Below are positions 35,601-46,800 of a DNA stretch of 64,000 nt, piece by piece. The stretch spans positions 3,581,001 to 3,645,000 of the forward strand of contig NC_083534.1 of the NCBI RefSeq assembly GCF_032362555.1, read 5' to 3'. The notes under the pieces were generated by a model that ran no database searches, was not told the DNA's origin, and was given only the letters and a program-made list of their open reading frames with translations. This stretch comes from Amyelois transitella (Eukaryota > Arthropoda > Insecta > Lepidoptera > Pyralidae). A program made the translations under genes and the position numbers. The first letter of the stretch is position 1, and every line of letters starts with the position of its first letter.

Positions 35601-35888
35601 TTCACATAGCTCGCTTCTTCGCAGACTATTCAACGCGGCGGCCCGTTAAGTTACGGTCATTTATTAGCACCCTTATGTATTTACAAAAAGCAAATAAATA
35701 TATTCCTAGTTTCATAGACGAGTAAGGTTTAAATTGAAAATACAAACAGTTAACGAGAATGAAAGTCACAAATGAAAGTTAGTTTGGCATAGCCTCGTTG
35801 ACGAAAGCGTCATTCACGCTGTCATCTGTAATGACGCATATTTGACGTTTGATTTGTGAGTTGCCGTTATTACAATATTAATATTCTA

Positions 35889-36165
35889 CCGTGGCGTGTG
35901 TTTCCCGGCACCAATAGAAAAAAGAATAGTAGGTACCACTCCATCTCTTTCCCATGGATGTCGTAAAAGGCGACTAAGGGAAAGGCTTATAAACTTCGGA
36001 TTCTTCTTTTAGGCGATGTGCTAGCAACCTGTTACTTTATATGAATCTCAATTCTATCAGTAAGCCAAACAGCTGAACGCGGCCTATTAGTATGTTCAAG
36101 ACTGTTGGTTCTGTCTACCCGGCAAGGAATATAGACATGATTATATGTATGTATGTATGTAATAT
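35889..36165 (+). mobile_element. SINE-A, full length
   Basis: Head CGTGGCGTGTGTTTCCCGGC (changed stem) and a clean TATG tail. Confidence 0.82.
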
Positions 36166-36692
36166 TCTACCATGGCTTTATAACCCGTTTAATTATTGTA
36201 AGAGCGTCGATGGTCGAATGCAAAGATTACCTTTTTTACATGGTGTTGTAGATAACTGCACAGGCTGGTAATTACGAGTAGTTGCAGATTTGGTTGGGCT
36301 GATAAGCTAAAAAAACGCATTTTATTCAAAACGTTTATTGAAAAATACAACATTACAAATATAGTTAAAGTATTTTCTATTAATAATTAGCTATCTTGGC
36401 CATAGTATCTAGACAAAATTAAAAAATAAATACGTAACTCTTTGCAATACAACTTCAGAAAATTAATTAAATTATTTTTATAGGTATATACCTAAAATAA
36501 ATAGATTGTGACTACATACCAGGTTAAAACAAAAGCACCTCTATTGTTTTATTACTCAGCTCAGCACCAAAATCAAATTCTATTGAGTTTTTTTAAGTTC
36601 GGTAAAAAGATTCGAATCTTTTTTTTAATATTACGTTAGTACGAAAGTATTCATATATAAACCTGCAAAGGCTAAAATAAGTAACACAAATA

Positions 36693-36904
36693 AAATAAAT
36701 ACAAATACATACGGGACAAATTACACAGATTGAGTTAGCCTCGAAGTAAGTTCGAAACTTGTGTAAAATAAATTTTTAAATAGACAAACATCCAAGACCC
36801 AGGCCAATCAGAAGAAGTTCTTTCCTCATCATGCCCTGGCCGGGATTCGAACCCGGGACCTCCGGTGTCGCAGACCAGCGCACTACCGCGGCGCCACAGA
36901 GGCC
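36693..36904 (-). mobile_element. SINE family B just after the DYNC2I2 stop
   Basis: The tRNA-like head occupies the right end (CCGGGATTCGAACCCGG in plus sense). It lies 31 bases downstream of the DYNC2I2 stop codon, so it must be in the 3' UTR or overlap its end, in the same orientation as the gene. Confidence 0.82.
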
Positions 36905-36935
36905 GTCAGACACAGAAAAGTAGGCAGTGAATAAA

Positions 36936-37032
36936 TTAAAATTCCTCTTCGGCGATGAGTCTCCCGCGCCTCGCCGGGAGCTCCCACAGTCTCAGCTTAC
37001 GAGTGCTGTCCCCAGCAGCTATGCGGCAGGAC
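36936..37032 (-). CDS. DYNC2I2: DYNC2I2 exon 3: last WD strand and C-terminus
   Basis: Acceptor gttgtcaacag. It encodes GSCRIAAGDSTRKLRLWELP and ends GRLIAEEEF with TAA at 36938-36936. A tRNA-like SINE starts only 31 bases after the stop. Confidence 0.87.
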
Positions 37033-40000
37033 CTGTTGACAACAAACGTTGTAGGCACGTATTAATAAACAAGATAGATTGTAGAAAACTGATATATTAA
37101 TGTGGTTATTAGCTGATAATCTAGGGAGATAAAATAAAATGCGGAGCAATGAACAATGACCAAGCAAGTATATTTTAGAATAGGCACAGAGTAAAAAGGA
37201 TATCAAACAGTGGCGACATCTATGGTAGGTTATCATGTCGCGTTCACAACATTGTCTGCGTTCATAATTTCAACATAGATAAAACTCTTTATTGCACCAT
37301 AAGAGTAAAACATACAAAACAACACAAAGCAGACAGAGATGGTACAAAGGCGGACTTATCGCTAAAGCAATCTCTTCCAGGCAACCTTTGGGTGGAAGGA
37401 AATCAAACAGGAGATAACTAGATGTGCCCGCGACTCCGTCCGCGTGGAATAGTTATTTTGGGTATTATTGAATGGCCCATCAAGGGTGAATAATTTTCCT
37501 CGTTTTTTTTCATTTTCCATTATTTCTTTGCTCCTAATAGTTGAAGCGTGATGTTATATAGCTTAAAACCTTCCTCGATAAATGGTCTATTCAACACAAA
37601 AAGAATATTTCAATTTGAACTTGTTCCTGAGATTAGCGCGATCTTGAAACTTGGCATTCTTCTTTTAGGCGATGTGCTAGCCACCTGACACATTTTATGA
37701 ACCTCATTTCTATCATTAAGCCAAACAGCTGAACGTGTTCTTTCAGTCTTTTCAACACTGCTGGCTTTCTCTACCAAGCAAGGGATATAGACGTGATTAT
37801 AATGAATGAATAAATTTAAATACCCACCCACAATGAGAAACTGCCAGAGCTGTCACGGTGCCGTCCACCCCCAACCCTTCCACGGCCACCTCCCGCCCTG
37901 TGCCGATGTTGTAAACCCGAAGGCGCTCGCCCTTGCCGCAGGTACCGACGACGACGCAGGGGGATGAAGTCAGCCAGCTCATGCATGATACGGCCACGTC
38001 GAGACACATCACCTGATAAAGGAGTAAATAATAAATACATACCTACATATACGTCACGTCAATATCACTTGCGGGGTAGACAGAGCCAACAGTCTTTAAA
38101 AGACTGAATCCACGAAGGCCACGTTCAGCTATTTGGCTCAATGATAGAATTGAGATTCAAATATTGATAGGTTGCTAGCCCATCGGTTAAAAGAAGAATC
38201 GTAAGTTTATAAACATATCCCTTAGTCGCCTTTTACAACATGCAGGGGAAAGAGATGGAGTGGTCCTATTCTTTTTTGTATTGGTGCCGGAAATCACACG
38301 GCACAAATAATAAATATAAATAAATATATATTATTACGGGACAAATTACGCTGATTGAGGAGATGCATAACTTCGAAGTAAGTTCGAGACTTGTGTTACG
38401 AGATACTAACTCAACGATACTATATTTTATAATAAATAGATACCTATATGAATAAACATCCAAAACCCGAAAGAAGTATGCAGAGATCGTGGCAAGTGGA
38501 AAGAGGTAGTCTCTGCCTACCCCTCCGGGAAAGAGGCGTGATTTTATGTATGTATGTATGTATCCAAAACCCAGGCTCATCAGGTAATGAATAAAAATTT
38601 TGAATTTGAATTTTGAATATGTGATAGAAAAAAGGACAGGATCACTCCTTCTCTGATTGATGTCGTAAAAGGCGACTAAGGGATAGGCTTATAAACTTGG
38701 GATGCTTCTTTTAAGCGATGGGCTAGCTAGCTACCTGTCAATATTTGAATCTCAATTCTATCATTAAGCCAAACAGCTGAACATGGCCTATACTCGTATT
38801 CTTTTTAAGACTGTTGGCTCGCAAGGGATATATACTCGTATGTGACTATGTGTGTGTAAGAAGTACGAGTATATTTGGATCTGAATCCTAATGTTCCTCT
38901 TTACAGTTGGTAACTACCAATTTTGTGGAAAGCATTTATTAATCTTTCCTAGCCACTGATACCACTGCGTCATTTTTCCGAGATCCTTAGATACTTGACA
39001 TTCACCTAGTGAAACAGCCATTTTCTAATCTGTGTAAGGTTCCCGTGATGACTGTTTCACGAAGGTAGGTAAGTCGCTTTGTGACAGCTTTGTCCTAGGA
39101 AAAACGACTGGGATAACACCGAGAGCGAATATGAATTAGGATAGAAGAACGCCGGGAATTTACGTTACCCATAAAAACATCTGAATCAACAAAGAAAGTT
39201 GACAACAAAGTAGCATGATTTAATCTTTCGTAATTCCAAGTTTCTCACCTTCAGTGGTCCATATTGGTTGATATCATACAGTCTCAGCTCTGAATCTATC
39301 GATATGGACGCGAAGAGCCCAGGTTTTTGTAGGCTAAAAGCCACATCCAAGACACACGTTGCGTGACCATCGAAAACCTCATATACTGGATCTACTGCGT
39401 TCTCATCAACCGCCTTTCTCGTCTTAATCTTGCACAAATACAACTTCCCAGTGGAAGATCCAACTACAAACACATCATCTGGTACTTTTTCATCACTTGG
39501 ACGCAAAGGATACGCCTTGATAAAGTCGAAACAGGTTATATCTGGTGCTGGAATATTTCTCGACCCATTTATACCGTAGCAGATAACATTTTCGAAGACT
39601 TTGAAGTTAGAATTGACCTGCCAGACATTAAGAGTGCCGTCGCTGCCAGATGAGAACAGAATTTGATCTGATGCGCCTCGTCTTTTACCAGTATTTGTGA
39701 TATGCATGGTAAGGTATAAGTTAGCTAATGCTGCATCAGCCCATTGCAAGGCCGTGACCCTTTTGGCTCCGTGACACCCTGACGGAGACGTCAATTGGGT
39801 ACCGTCATAAAAATCCGAAGCGTCCCTCATGTTTATGATAACGACTTCACCAGATATAGTTCCGTAAGCCATCAAAGCAGCTAAAGAATGGTGATATTTC
39901 ACGCAAGAAACACAATTCTTTTCATTAACATCCATAGTGTGGACAAATTTGTCGCCGGCTGTTCTTTTTATTGTAAAAATCTTGATGACTCCATCATGAT

Positions 40001-40466
40001 CACACCAATTTTCATGCTGCGTAAATCCTAAAGACACCGCTAAGGAATTACCAGCGCTGCTCCAAGATAGACTTAAAATGCAAGGAGATTTCTGATCGCC
40101 AGAAGCTAAATTAGATTGAAGTTTCACATCTAGTTCTTGAACCAGCTTGGCTGTTGCAGATTCATCTTCGTCAGATTCCGAAGAATTGTAAAGTAGTTCA
40201 CGATCATTCTCGTCTAATTGCTCGAGCATTGTAGGCACCACGCGTTTCAAGAATTCGTTCAATCTTTGCGGTGAATAATTAGGTGGTTCCAATTTAATAT
40301 CATCGGCACTAGTGATCGAACCTGCATCTTTGGACAAATTAGTCTGGCATCCGGCACCTGTCTCACCAAACTCAGTGGTCTGCGTTGAAGTACTGGTTTC
40401 GGCGCGTTTTGATCTAGATACAGACGTGAATCCAACCGCTTCGCTGTCGTAGCCGCTGAAATTCAT
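36936..40466 (-). CDS. DYNC2I2: dynein-2 intermediate chain 2 (WDR34-like WD40 protein), complete, 499 residues
   Basis: Three minus-strand exons, 39249-40466, 37828-38012 and 36936-37032, sum to 1500 bases (499 codons plus TAA) with phase kept at both junctions. The N-terminus has TQT at 28-30 (STSTQTTE) and a second QT motif at 40-43 (CQTN), like the LC8-binding motifs of human WDR34. A helical segment follows (RLNEFLKRVVPTMLEQL), then a WD40 propeller from about residue 125 with CILSLSWSSAGNSLAVSLG, SDQILFSSGSDGTLNVWQV and GLFASISIDSELRLYDI. The family subunit belongs to the retrograde intraflagellar transport motor in cilia; in insects that means mainly sensory neurons. Length is close to the human protein (about 536). 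The alternative is another ciliary dynein intermediate chain (WDR60 group), which fits the short N-terminus less well. The ATG has a good context (CAAAATGA). Confidence 0.87.
37260..37800. mobile_element. repeat cluster in DYNC2I2 intron 2
   Basis: 37421-37640 is a truncated Lep1-like copy (minus; TAGATGTGCCCGCGACTCCG). It is joined directly to a plus SINE-A 3' part (37645-37800). Confidence 0.75.
37828..38012 (-). CDS. DYNC2I2: DYNC2I2 exon 2: WD repeat
   Basis: Acceptor cctttatcag, donor gtgggt. It starts VMCLDVAVSCMSWLTSSPCV and continues GTCGKGERLRVYNIGTGREV, a typical propeller blade. It ends AVSHC plus two bases. Confidence 0.88.
38036..38304 (-). mobile_element. SINE-A, full length, DYNC2I2 intron 1
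   Basis: TACGTCACGTCAATATCACT tail to head GTGCCGGAAATCACACGGCAC. An 11-base internal insertion follows AAGACTGAAT. Confidence 0.85.
38309..38590 (-). mobile_element. SINE family B interrupted by a LINE fragment
   Basis: The body matches the other family-B copies on both sides of a 93-base LINE insertion (38469-38561). It lies in intron 1 of DYNC2I2. The tRNA-like head is missing. Confidence 0.78.
38469..38561 (+). mobile_element. 5'-truncated LINE (family D) insertion with 11-bp target duplication
   Basis: Flanked by the perfect direct repeat ATCCAAAACCC at 38458-38468 and 38562-38572. It starts in the AAAGAAGTATGCAGAG motif and ends in TATG repeats. This proves family D moves by retrotransposition with a TATG-type tail. 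Confidence 0.88.
38622..38850 (+). mobile_element. SINE-A, degraded, DYNC2I2 intron 1
   Basis: The head is lost; TTGATGTCGTAAAAGGCGAC is readable; the tail is disrupted by ACTCGTA insertions. Confidence 0.75.
39249..40466 (-). CDS. DYNC2I2: DYNC2I2 exon 1: N-terminus and most of the propeller
   Basis: ATG at 40466-40464; 406 codons to AAG, then donor gtgaga. The frame runs past the donor to a stop at 39186, but homology ends at YGPLK. Confidence 0.9.
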
Positions 40467-40785
40467 TTTGTCGGCAGATTTGCAACAAAATATTCTGCCG
40501 CTGTGTTTTGTTTACAGTCCTGACGTTGCTATGGTAATGTATTTAGTTTTTAATGTCAGTTTTCTGAATGATATCAAAGGGTATGTATATGGCCTTCTTT
40601 AATCTGAGATTTGGCCTTTGTCAAAATTAAACTTTAAATAAATTACATATGTAGGTACTTACTTAAAATTCCTTAATATAAATTGAAAGAGTATAATTCC
40701 TGTAAATTATTAGACGCACCGCCGCGCGCAGAAGGCTGATAGCATATGTGTGTACTTGATAGTAATTAAATCATTGATACATTCA

Positions 40786-41023
40786 TACATATTTATAGTC
40801 ACGTCTATACCCTTTGCGGGGTAGACAGAGCCAACAGTCAGACTGAAGGCCACGTTCAGCTGTTTGGCTTAACGATAGAATTGAGATTCATATAGTGACA
40901 GGTTGCTAGCCCATCGGCTAAAAGAAGAATCACAAGTTTATAAGCCAACGCCTTTAACGACATCCGGGGGAAGAGATGGAGTAGTTCTATTCTTTTTCTA
41001 TTGGTGCCGGGAACCACACGGCA
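40786..41023 (-). mobile_element. SINE-A, full length
   Basis: Upstream of DYNC2I2. Head GTGCCGGGAACCACACGGCA at right. Confidence 0.85.
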
Positions 41024-41159
41024 AAATAAAAGAGGAATCACATACAAAATGAACATACAGGTTAAAATCACAAGTAATTTTTTTGCTTCTCCGTATTCGG
41101 GTAAAAATTGTGGTAAATGATTACATACATTGTAAGAACAATTTGAGGACGGGCAGCAC

Positions 41160-41436
41160 CCGTGCATTTTATACCCACCTTGACCATGTACCAATGACTA
41201 TTTTCAAAGTTATTAAGTACATTACTTTGAATACAAACCCATGCTCTAACGGTGAGGGAAAAAATCGTGAGGAAACCTGCACATTCAGGCAAATGAATGT
41301 GTAACATGATCGATCCAATACGGTCAGGTTTACCTGCAAAGGTCAGATGGAAGTCGGTTCGTATAAAAACCTGATTATTATATAGTCTCTGCCTACCTGT
41401 TCGGGAAAAAAACGTGATTTTCTATGTATGTATTCT
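41160..41436 (+). mobile_element. SINE family F fragment fused to a LINE-D tail
   Basis: GTACCAATGACTATTTTCAA to about 41375, then AGTCTCTGCCTACCTGTTCG and TATG repeats. Confidence 0.7.
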
Positions 41437-41854
41437 TCAGATTTCGATATAACTATGACAAAGTTTCCAGAATGTGTAGGTAAACTCACGTTATCCCATG
41501 ACAGGGTCAAATAAAACAAAATATCAAAAAGAAAAAAAAAACCTTATTTATTATTATTTTTTACAAAATCAACAACTGTGTATGAACATTAACACCAAAT
41601 TGACTAAAAATATTCACTAACGCTTAATGATTACAGCAACTGTCACCCATTTTTTTTTAAACCAAAACCACCAGTGTCTTTAAACTCTGTAACTATTTTC
41701 TTTGCCTGCGAAAGTTTTAACGACATATTTTTTCGCCGTCAACAAAATGAGCGATATGACTTATCATCGTTTCATTTGACGGTCAATTATGTCTACAAAT
41801 GGTGCTCGAGGTCAAAATATAAAATTTATTTCATTATTTAATTTATTTCATTAC

Positions 41855-42068
41855 TAGCTGTGCCCGCTACTTCGTCCGCGTCGAATAGTTATTTTGGGCA
41901 TCATTGAAGCCCTCAAGGATGAGTAATTTTACCCGTTCTTTTCACATTTTCCATAATTTCTTTGCTCTATTCAACGCAAAAAGAATTTTTCAATTCAAAC
42001 CAGTAGTTCCTGAAATTAGCGCGTTCAAACAAACAAACAAACTCTTCAGCTTTATAATATAAAGTATA
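41855..42068 (-). mobile_element. Lep1-like Helitron, internally deleted
   Basis: CTAGCTGTGCCCGCTACTTC to CTTCAGCTTTATAATATAA; the central part (GCAGCGTGATG) is missing. Confidence 0.75.
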
Positions 42069-43224
42069 ATGTATACATAATTATTTTGTATTGGCACCCG
42101 GCCCTCGAAAAAAGGAAACATAAACCTTTAAGTACTTTTTTTTACATATTTATCTCTTAAACCAAACCAAAAATCTGATAAGTAACATAGTCGGGCTAAC
42201 AAAATTTTTCCGAACAAATAATTACCTATACACTTCACAAATAGATTAATTTCAAAACAGCTACCATTAGCCATATTCCATAATTTAACAATAAAAAAAA
42301 AAACAAAAAAATCTTTTTAATCTAAACCTAATTAAGGCAAGGAATGAAAAAAAAACACGACCCAAACCAACCATCCCTCATACCGCGTGTTACAACAAAA
42401 TAATAAAAAAAACGAGGGATTTTCACCATCCATACAAATATTATAATGGGAAAGTTTATTTCGCTTTCACGACAAACTGCTGGACTGAACTTTATGTGAA
42501 ACAGATTTTTATGAAATCAGGAATGGAGGTAGTTCACGGGCCGAGGTAGTATAGACTAATATTTAGGCACGCAAGTTCAAAATTATCGACTATTGTCAAT
42601 AAGCGTTAGCGCCATCTATTGGCAAATGATGTAAGATAACGCCAACAAATTTACACAAATTTACACCTCGGTATTATTTTTGCCAAACTGATACACGAAT
42701 TGAAAATCTTACGACTATATACATAACGTGCATTTTTTATTTATTTACATATCAACAATTGCAAATAATATCCAAAATCATAATCATTTATTCCTTGAAT
42801 ATGGTTACAATGTAGGTCTTAGTATTTAGATACAGTTTCTGTGAACACATATTCTACCTCTTAAGGCGTAGGACATATATATATATATATATATATATAA
42901 GTATATATAGATTTTAAATAAGCAGCATATAAGGCTCTGCCAATATGTCTGTCAGCATATCCGCTCAAATTAAGTATAATTATTGTTCGGATTTATGTAT
43001 GTTAGATAATTGTAAAACATACCTAAATTGTTTTTGAAATTCGACGCGGTTTTTACAGTTTTATAACAAAAAATATTAATGGTTTCAAATATTAAGTAAA
43101 CTACTTATTTCAAATAATTATACTTGATCTGTGCTTTTCAAACTTGAAAATATTTTTCATAGGTAGGTATTTCAGTTATTACAAAAAACATCATGTGTTT
43201 AGTAAATTTTATCTATGTATCGCT
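42069..43224. other. gene-free stretch downstream of the 1038-aa gene
   Basis: AT-rich, with an AT dinucleotide microsatellite at about 42872-42899. Candidate poly(A) signals for the minus-strand gene (TTTATT in plus sense) lie near 42735 and 42785. Confidence 0.5.
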
Positions 43225-43344
43225 CGCGTGATCCGTGGGACAGAGATGGAGTGGTCCTATTCTTTTTTTTATAGGTGCCTAGAACCACACGGCCAATACC
43301 CACATCCTGTATATATATATGTATGTATGTACGATAACATAACC

Positions 43345-43891
43345 TCAATACACATCCATAGCCTGCCTTTCGATAAACTTTTTCCCCAACCTAGAATTAT
43401 AATCTTGCGTACCATGTATAGTCCTTACATGGATCCTCAAATAGCTGGATCTAGTGAAAAATTTACAACAAATGTGACACTGATGTTTCTTTATACCCGT
43501 GTGAGTTTCAAGATGGCGTTTTAACTTACCCCTAGTTATGAAACCTTTGCCGCACTGCTGACACATGAAAGGTTTCTCTTTCGTGTGCGTAAAACTATGC
43601 AATTTTAGATAATAATGCAATTTGAACGCTTTATTGCAAACGGTGCATATATGTTTCTTCACCTCTTCATTGTTAATGTCTTCTAAAGCGATTTTAGAAC
43701 CGTGCGACTTCAAATGCTCCTCTAAATAGTAGAAATGTTGGAATGTTTCACCGCAAATGTTGCAAACGCGCGATCTGTCGTCATCTGGCAACGTTTCGGG
43801 GGGGGCGGCTGTTGCGTCGGCGTGTTTTGGAAATTTCCTGGCGTTCTGCATCACCATGGCTAGTATTTCGCTGTGGTTCTTCTCGTCGATT
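43345..43891 (-). CDS. zinc-finger (1038 aa) exon 11: fingers 12-15 and C-terminus
   Basis: Acceptor cacacaacag; the junction reads KEGLIDEKNHSEIL. Fingers: RVCNICGETFQHFYYLEEH, HICTVCNKAFKLHYYLKLH, FMCQQCGKGFITRGKLKRH and HQCHICCKFFTRSSYLRIH. The stop is TGA at 43347-43345. A SINE head fragment lies in the expected 3' UTR (43225-43295). Confidence 0.93.
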
Positions 43892-46800
43892 CTGTTGTGT
43901 GAATTATAAAAAAATTGTGAATGAATGAATCAATCAACGTACATACTACATATAATCACGTCTATATACCTTGCGGGGTAGACGGAGCCGACAGTATTTT
44001 GAGGGGCTTATCTTGAGTGGGGGGGGGGGGGGGGGGAGTATCTACAAGGGTGGGAGTATCTAGAGTAGGAGGGGGGGTGTATCTAGAGTAGGGGGGATCT
44101 AAAGTAGTGGGGGGAGTATCTAGAGTAGTGGGGGACTATCTAGAGTAGTAGGGGGAGTATCTAGAGTGGGGGGAATATCTAGACTGGGAAGTATCTAGAG
44201 TGAGGGGGGGGAGTATCTAGAGTGAGGGGGGGGGAGTATCTAGAGTGGGGGGGGGAGTACTATACAAATTAGGAGGGGTTGTACAAGCGCAGTAAAGAAA
44301 AGAACCGTGACACTTATACTCACAATCCCTCCTTCTGATGAGTGGTGGGATGCATGCGCACGTGATAATTCCTTAACAAGTTTTTGCCCGCGACTTCGTT
44401 CGCTTGATTTCTTTTTTCGCAATCTAGAGTGGGGGGAGTATCTAGAGTTGGGGAGTATCTAGAGTAGCGGGGGAGTATCTAGACTGGGAAGTATCTAGAC
44501 TGAGGGGGGGGAGAGTATCTAGAATGGGGGGGGGGAGTACTATACAAATTGGAAGGGGTTGTACAAGCGCAGTAAAGAAAAGAATCGTGACACTAATACC
44601 CACAATCCCTCCTTCTGACGCGTGGTGAGATGCATGCGCACGTGATACTTCGTGTGGAACATGTGCGAAAAATTTACAACAAATATGACACTGGTCTAGA
44701 GTAGTGGGGGGTGTATCTAGAGTAGTGGGGGGGTGAGTATCTAGTGGGGGGGAGTATCTAGAGTGGGGGGGTGTATCTAGAGTGGGGGGGGGGAGTATCT
44801 AGAGTAGGGAGAGGTACTTTAGATAGTAATCTAAATTGGGAGATCTTGTACTATCTAAAGTGAGGGATGGGAATATCCAGAGAGTAAAGAAAAGAACCGT
44901 GACACTAATACTCACAATCCCTCCTTCTGATGCGTGGTGAGATGCATGCCGCACGTGATACTTCGTGTGGAACATGTGCGAAAAATTTACAACAAATGTG
45001 ACACTGGTCTAGAGTAGTGGGGGAGTAGGGGGGTGTCTAGAGTGGAGGGAGTATCAAGAGTGGGGGGAGAGTATCTAGAGTGAGGGGAGTATCTAGAGAA
45101 GGGAGGGGGGGTGAGTATCTAGTGGGGGGGTTGAGTATCTAGAGTGGGGGGAGAGTATCTAGAGAGGGGAGGGGGGGTGTATCTAGAGTGGGGGGAGGGA
45201 CGAAGCATATGTTTAAAAAAAAAACAAAGAACCGTGACACGAATACTCACAATCCCTCCTTCTGATGAGTGGTGAGATGCATGCGCACATGATACTTCGT
45301 GTGGAACATGTGCGCGCACACGGGACACTCGTACCTCAGCACGTACTTCCTCTCCCTGTGACTCTGCACGTGCCGTTGCAGTTTGCAGTGAGCGTTGAAC
45401 GACTTGAGACATATCTCGCAGTAGAATAGACGGTCGGGTTTGTGCTGCCGCTTGTGGTACACCTGTCGGTGATTGGAAAATTAGTATTATTGTATGAAGT
45501 AAATAAAACGTGGCAAGTGGAATGAGGTAGTCTCTACCTACCCCTCCGGGAAAGAGGCGTGATTTTATGTATGTATGTAAAAACAATATATATTCTCACC
45601 ATCGCTTCCCTCCTCCTGTATTGCTTCCCGCAATCCGTGCACAGGTAGGGCGTGTCCCCCGTGTGCGTGGCCTCGTGGAGCCCCAGCGCCGCCTCGTCGG
45701 GCTGCGGCTCCAGGCAGTAGTGGCACTTGAACACTAGGGTTTCGCCCTCGTGACTCTTCTTGTGCACCTGATGATTGAAGGGATGATTTGATTAATCATA
45801 AATGTTATAAAAAGGATTGCGTTATTGTATTAGAGGGAGGGAGGGAGAGAACGAGGGGGGAAGAGATAGAGAGGGAGAGAAAGGATGAGGGGGAAGACAT
45901 AGGGAGGGAGTTAGAGAGAATGATGAGGCAAGAGATAGGGAGGATGTTAGAGAGAATAAAGGGGGAAGAGATAGGGAGGGAGTTAGAGAGAATGATAAGG
46001 CAAGAGATAGGGAGGATGTTAGAGAGAATAAAGGGGGAAGAGATAGGGAGGGAGTTAGAGAGAATGAGGGGGAAGAGATAGGGAGGGAGTTAGAGAGAAT
46101 GAGGGGCAAGAGATAGGGAGGGAGAGAGAAAATGAGAGGGAGAAGGGAGAAAGAGAGAGAGAGATATTATATATATGGGGAAGAAACGTACCTGTAGCGT
46201 CTCGGCGTGCAGAAACTTTCTGTAACAGAACTCGCACCGGTGCTGCCATCTTCTGGAACTTTTTGATTCGCCTTTAGATTTCGCGGCGAATTCCGCTTTA
46301 GCGCGTTTTATTACGTTCCTATAAATAATTACAAATACATATTTATTTATTGTAATATACATACTTGCGAGATAGACAGAGCCAACTGTATTCGTTCCTA
46401 TAAATAATAACAAATGTGAATTTATTTATTGTAACACATACATATATATATTATACATACACATATACTAATATTATAAAGCTAAAGAGTTTGTTTGTTT
46501 GTTTGTTTGAACGCGCCAATCTCAGGAACTACTGGTTCAAATTGGAAAATTCTGAGAAATTTTTCAATTTGAACCAGTAGTTCCTGCGTCTAGCGTCGAA
46601 TAGACCATTTATCGAGGAAGGCTTTAGGCTATATAACATCACGCTGCAACTATAAGGAGTAAAGAAATAATGGAAAATGCGAAAAAAAAAACGGGGAAAA
46701 TTATTCATCAATAAATGATTTGGGGATATATAGTTATAGGGGGAGGTATAGTTGCCAAGTTAGTTTCTGGTATTTACACGAAACATTCGTATTGAAATAA

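Larger units (their letters stand above)
43990..45215. repeat. G-rich minisatellite (GAGTATCTAGAGTGGGGG) with exon debris
   Basis: About 1.2 kb in the intron between exons 10 and 11 of the 1038-aa gene. Units of about 17-20 bases vary around AGTATCTAGAGTGGGGG; runs of up to 18 G occur. The strand is G-rich in plus sense, C-rich in the transcript. Three fragments of exon 10, two joined to a piece of exon 11, and a small Lep1-like piece (44383-44413) are embedded. Confidence 0.9.

Noticed and set aside
39363-39653. Plus-strand 96-residue frame
   Set aside because: Antisense shadow of DYNC2I2 exon 1.
45788-46109. Open frames rich in Glu/Arg or Ser/Leu
   Set aside because: Purine-rich minisatellite read on either strand.
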